8,641 nt of DNA. Source: Candidatus Latescibacterota bacterium. Its GTDB lineage: Bacteria; Eisenbacteria; RBG-16-71-46; SZUA-252. The notes beneath the pieces were generated by a model. That model was not told where the DNA came from. It saw nothing but the letters and a program-made list of their open reading frames with translations, and did no database searches. The translations under genes and the position numbers were made by a program. The DNA lies in assembly GCA_016207265.1 (NCBI GenBank), contig JACQPZ010000044.1, positions 1 through 8,641 of the forward strand, given 5' to 3'. How positions within the stretch are numbered: position 1 is the stretch's first letter; each line of letters opens with the position of its first letter. This document shows, piece by piece, positions 6,092 through 8,641 of the stretch.

Positions 6092-8641
6092 CTACCAGCC
6101 GCCGGGGCGCGTCTCGCAGATCGCGTGCGGCGCCTGCTCCCACTGATCCTTCTGAAAGTAGATGAGCCCCACCCGCAGGAGATCCTCGGACGTGACCCCG
6201 TCGATTCGGGCGGGAAGAAGGATCGGATAGTCGACTCCGAGCCCGAACAGCTCGGCGCGGCCGTACTGGAACGCCCGCGTCAGGTCGGAGTCGAGCGACA
6301 TGAGATAGCTCCCGGATGCGTGGATCTTCGCGTTCTCGAGGTCCGGCGCAAGCTCCCCCACCAGCTGGAGGAGCGCGGCCTTCTTGATCTGGCGGTAGAG
6401 CAGCTTCACCATGTCCTGTTCTTGGAGCGGGCCGCCCACCGTGATCGAGGCGATGATCGGGGATTCGTCGAGCGCGTGGGAGACGATCGCGTTTGCGCCC
6501 TTCGCCCCTCCCGTCTTCATGATGTACTGCTCCAACCACCCCTTCGGTCCGCCGAGGAGCGATGCGATGACGTAGAACGCGCTGATGTCCGGGCTGCGGG
6601 CGGGCGGTCCATTGAAGGCGACCGAGACGGTCGAGTTCGAACCCTGACCCAGCTCCCATTTCTCGCGGACTCCGTCGAAGTAGCCTTCCTGCGCCACGGT
6701 TCCCGGCCGGAACGGACTCGCGGAAACATCACGAAACGCCTGCTCCACGACGGGCTGCGCTTCCGCCATGTTCAAATCGCCGATGATGCAGACCACGATG
6801 TTCGGCTGGACGACGAATTTCCGGTACCAGTCCTCCACCGTCGCGTGGGGCATCCTCACGAGCGTTCGATGCGATCCCAACGAGGGCAGCCGGTACCCGC
6901 TGACTTGGTACTTCGTTGGGAAGATGAGCCTCTCCCGTTGCGCCTGGTCGTCCTGAAGCCATCGGTCCAGCGCCTCGAGCACCTGGATTCGCGTCGCGTC
7001 CACGGTCATCGTATCGAGGTCCGGATGCGCGAACATCGATCCCATGTGCTGAATCGCCTCGCGCCAGGAATCGGACGGGACCACGACCGCGCACCCCCAC
7101 ATGTCCCGGTCCTGGCTCGAAACCAGCGCGCCCATTCCGGCAAGCGATTGGCGGTACGTGAGCCCCGGCTCCTTCGGATCGTTCGAGTTGAGCAGCGTTT
7201 CACGCAGGAGGGCGGTCGCCCCGTTCGTGTCGTCGCTTTCATACCGCACGCCCCCCATCAGGTAGACGGCGACCGCGACGAGCGGCGCGCTGTGATCCTC
7301 GCCCGTCAGAAGCCTCGCCCCGCCCGGGAGCACCACCCGCGCGACGCGCGAGCGGCCCGCGTCGATCGGCTGCGGGGAGATCGCCTTGAGCGGCGCGTCC
7401 AGCCGCGACGTCCGTTCCGCGTCCGTGCTGGCCGGGACCTGGGGTCCGATGCGGAACGCGGCCTCGAAGACGGCCTGTTTGTCGCGGACGCGCCGCTCGA
7501 GAGCGGAGGCGCCCACATTCGCCGTCACGTTGTCCGGCCCCATCACCACGAGGACCGCCTTCTTGAGATCCAGGTACTTCCGCGCGACCGCGGTCAGATC
7601 GCCCTTGCGAACCGCCTTCAGCCGATCCAGGTAGACTTCATCGGATCCCGACGCTCCGCGGAGCACTGCAAGGGCCGTCGCGCCGCCCACACCGTTGAGG
7701 TCAGCCCGGGCGAGCAGATCCCGCCGCTCGACGTGCCGCAGCGCATCGACGAATTCCTCATCCGTGATCGGGCCGGAGCGTGCCTGCTCGATCAGCGTGA
7801 GGAGCGCGTCCTCGCCCCCCTCGAGCCTCGCGGGATCGACGATGAGCGAGATCGAGACCGTGCCGCCGTCCGTTTCGATGTCGTGCGCACCCTCGACCGA
7901 TGAGAAGTCGGCCGAGCCGGAGTTGATGCTTCGCTCCGCGCGCGAGGTCGGGCTGTCCACGAGCATCGCCATGAGAAGATCGAGCGCGATGGCGTCGCCG
8001 GTTCCCCACGCGGGCGCCGGGAACCCGACCGAGATCGTCGTACCGCTCGTGCGCTCGGGGCTCCGCACGACGAGGCACCGCGGACCCTGGGTTGCCTTCT
8101 GGCGGAATCGCGAGCGCGATGCCGCCTTTCCGCGCGGCATGTCCTGGAACGCCGCCGCGATCATCGGAACGACATCTTCCGCGGTGACGTCGCCCGTGAT
8201 GACGACCGTCAGATTCTCGGCGACGTAGTGGGTCCGATAGAAGCGCTCGACAAGGGTCGGTGTGAGCGCGGAGATCTCCGGCTCGGGTACCGCGAGCGGG
8301 GCGGCGAGCGGCGTTCCCTTGTGAAGCTCGGCGCGGACCGCGTTCACGGCCGCGCGGGCGGCGGAAGAAAGCGTTGCGCGGACGGCCGATTGCACGCGAC
8401 CCTTGGCCTGATCGACGACCGGCGCATCCAGCTGCGGCTGGATGAGCCCCTCGCTCAAGAGCGCAAGACCCTGCGTCACCGATCGCGCCGGGACGGTCAC
8501 GTCGAAGTAGGAGTAGTCGTAGCCGGACTCGCTCTTGAACCTCCCGCCGAGGGCCAGGAGCTCCTTCTGCAGCTCTCCGCTGGGATGCCGGGGCGTCGCG
8601 TCCATGACGCACTGGGCGGCCAGCGCGGAAATTCCCCGATC
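6092..8641 (-). CDS. Two-repeat M16 (insulinase/pitrilysin) family protein, apparently non-catalytic, 5' partial
   Basis: About 850 codons are visible, and the frame is open through the window edge, so the N-terminus and any signal peptide are outside. Numbered from the ATG at 8605, half one has LGGRF at 19-23, the V..A.PARS...GLALL block and an M16_C domain starting near RFYRTHYVAENLTVVITGDV (121-140). Half two starts near VVLPGGARLLTGED (424-437), with MGALVSS at 491-497 and a second M16_C region at WYRKFVVQPNIVVCIIGD (593-610). M16 peptidases bind zinc through HxxEH plus a Glu about 75 residues later. Here the HxxEH position, at 8612-8626, reads ALAAQ with exactly the normal spacing to LGG. 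The distal Glu position reads SA (residues 73-74). Half two reads ALLRE at 465-469. The ATG at 8605 would start inside the first fold, so it is not the true start. The probable role is a non-catalytic M16 subunit or chaperone-like partner. The intact length argues against a pseudogene. Confidence 0.88.
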   Translation of the reverse strand, partial: DRGISALAAQCVMDATPRHPSGELQKELLALGGRFKSESGYDYSYFDVTVPARSVTQGLALLSEGLIQPQLDAPVVDQAKGRVQSAVRATLSSAARAAVNAVRAELHKGTPLAAPLAVPEPEISALTPTLVERFYRTHYVAENLTVVITGDVTAEDVVPMIAAAFQDMPRGKAASRSRFRQKATQGPRCLVVRSPERTSGTTISVGFPAPAWGTGDAIALDLLMAMLVDSPTSRAERSINSGSADFSSVEGAHDIETDGGTVSISLIVDPARLEGGEDALLTLIEQARSGPITDEEFVDALRHVERRDLLARADLNGVGGATALAVLRGASGSDEVYLDRLKAVRKGDLTAVARKYLDLKKAVLVVMGPDNVTANVGASALERRVRDKQAVFEAAFRIGPQVPASTDAERTSRLDAPLKAISPQPIDAGRSRVARVVLPGGARLLTGEDHSAPLVAVAVYLMGGVRYESDDTNGATALLRETLLNSNDPKEPGLTYRQSLAGMGALVSSQDRDMWGCAVVVPSDSWREAIQHMGSMFAHPDLDTMTVDATRIQVLEALDRWLQDDQAQRERLIFPTKYQVSGYRLPSLGSHRTLVRMPHATVEDWYRKFVVQPNIVVCIIGDLNMAEAQPVVEQAFRDVSASPFRPGTVAQEGYFDGVREKWELGQGSNSTVSVAFNGPPARSPDISAFYVIASLLGGPKGWLEQYIMKTGGAKGANAIVSHALDESPIIASITVGGPLQEQDMVKLLYRQIKKAALLQLVGELAPDLENAKIHASGSYLMSLDSDLTRAFQYGRAELFGLGVDYPILLPARIDGVTSEDLLRVGLIYFQKDQWEQAPHAICETRPGGW

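Noticed and set aside
6089..7903. A 604-codon open frame on the plus strand opposite the M16 gene
   Set aside because: It has composition typical of a reverse-frame shadow (Arg, His, Asp, Val rich), no domain signature, and lies wholly antisense to a clear M16 protein.
6092..8641. M16 gene as a pseudogene
   Set aside because: The frame is uninterrupted for about 850 codons and both M16_C regions remain recognisable, so a non-catalytic protein is the better reading.

Overview
This is a GC-rich, almost fully coding bacterial window with six protein genes and no RNA genes, insertion sequences or CRISPR array visible. The only unassigned stretches are short: 74 bp before ftsH, 4 bp before folP and 95 bp between the two minus-strand genes. 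Gene order and protein character suggest an uncultured or soil-type high-GC bacterium outside the Firmicutes. Candidatus Eisenbacteria, Gemmatimonadota and Deltaproteobacteria-like lineages are candidates. This taxonomic guess is inference from synteny and composition only.

Positions 1-5068, plus strand: a housekeeping cluster tilS - ftsH - folP - cdaA. It encodes tRNA(Ile2) lysidine synthetase (5' end cut by the window edge), the membrane AAA+ zinc protease FtsH, dihydropteroate synthase and the c-di-AMP synthase CdaA. The genes are packed tightly: 74 nt between tilS and ftsH, 4 nt between ftsH and folP, and a 4-nt GTGA overlap between folP and cdaA. They probably form one transcription unit. 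The order tilS-ftsH-folP-cdaA is a known bacterial arrangement, but the usual followers cdaR (ybbR) and glmM are absent here.

Positions 5013-5996, minus strand: a family 2 glycosyltransferase with C-terminal membrane segments. It runs convergently into cdaA and their coding ends overlap by 56 nt. Positions 5997-6091 form a short gap filled by a 29-bp-period degenerate tandem repeat.

Positions 6092-8641, minus strand: a large two-repeat M16 (insulinase/pitrilysin-fold) protein, cut at its N-terminus by the window edge. It is the most interesting object here. The place where the zinc-binding HxxEH motif belongs can be aligned by exact spacing inside the last 36 bases of the window, and it reads ALAAQ. 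The distal Glu ligand is also replaced, and the second M16 half lacks HxxEH too. The protein therefore looks like an intact but non-catalytic M16 protein, probably the partner of an active M16 peptidase encoded just beyond the window.

I see no clearly novel multi-gene system. The window is mostly a conserved core cluster plus an envelope-type glycosyltransferase and a degenerate M16 protein.
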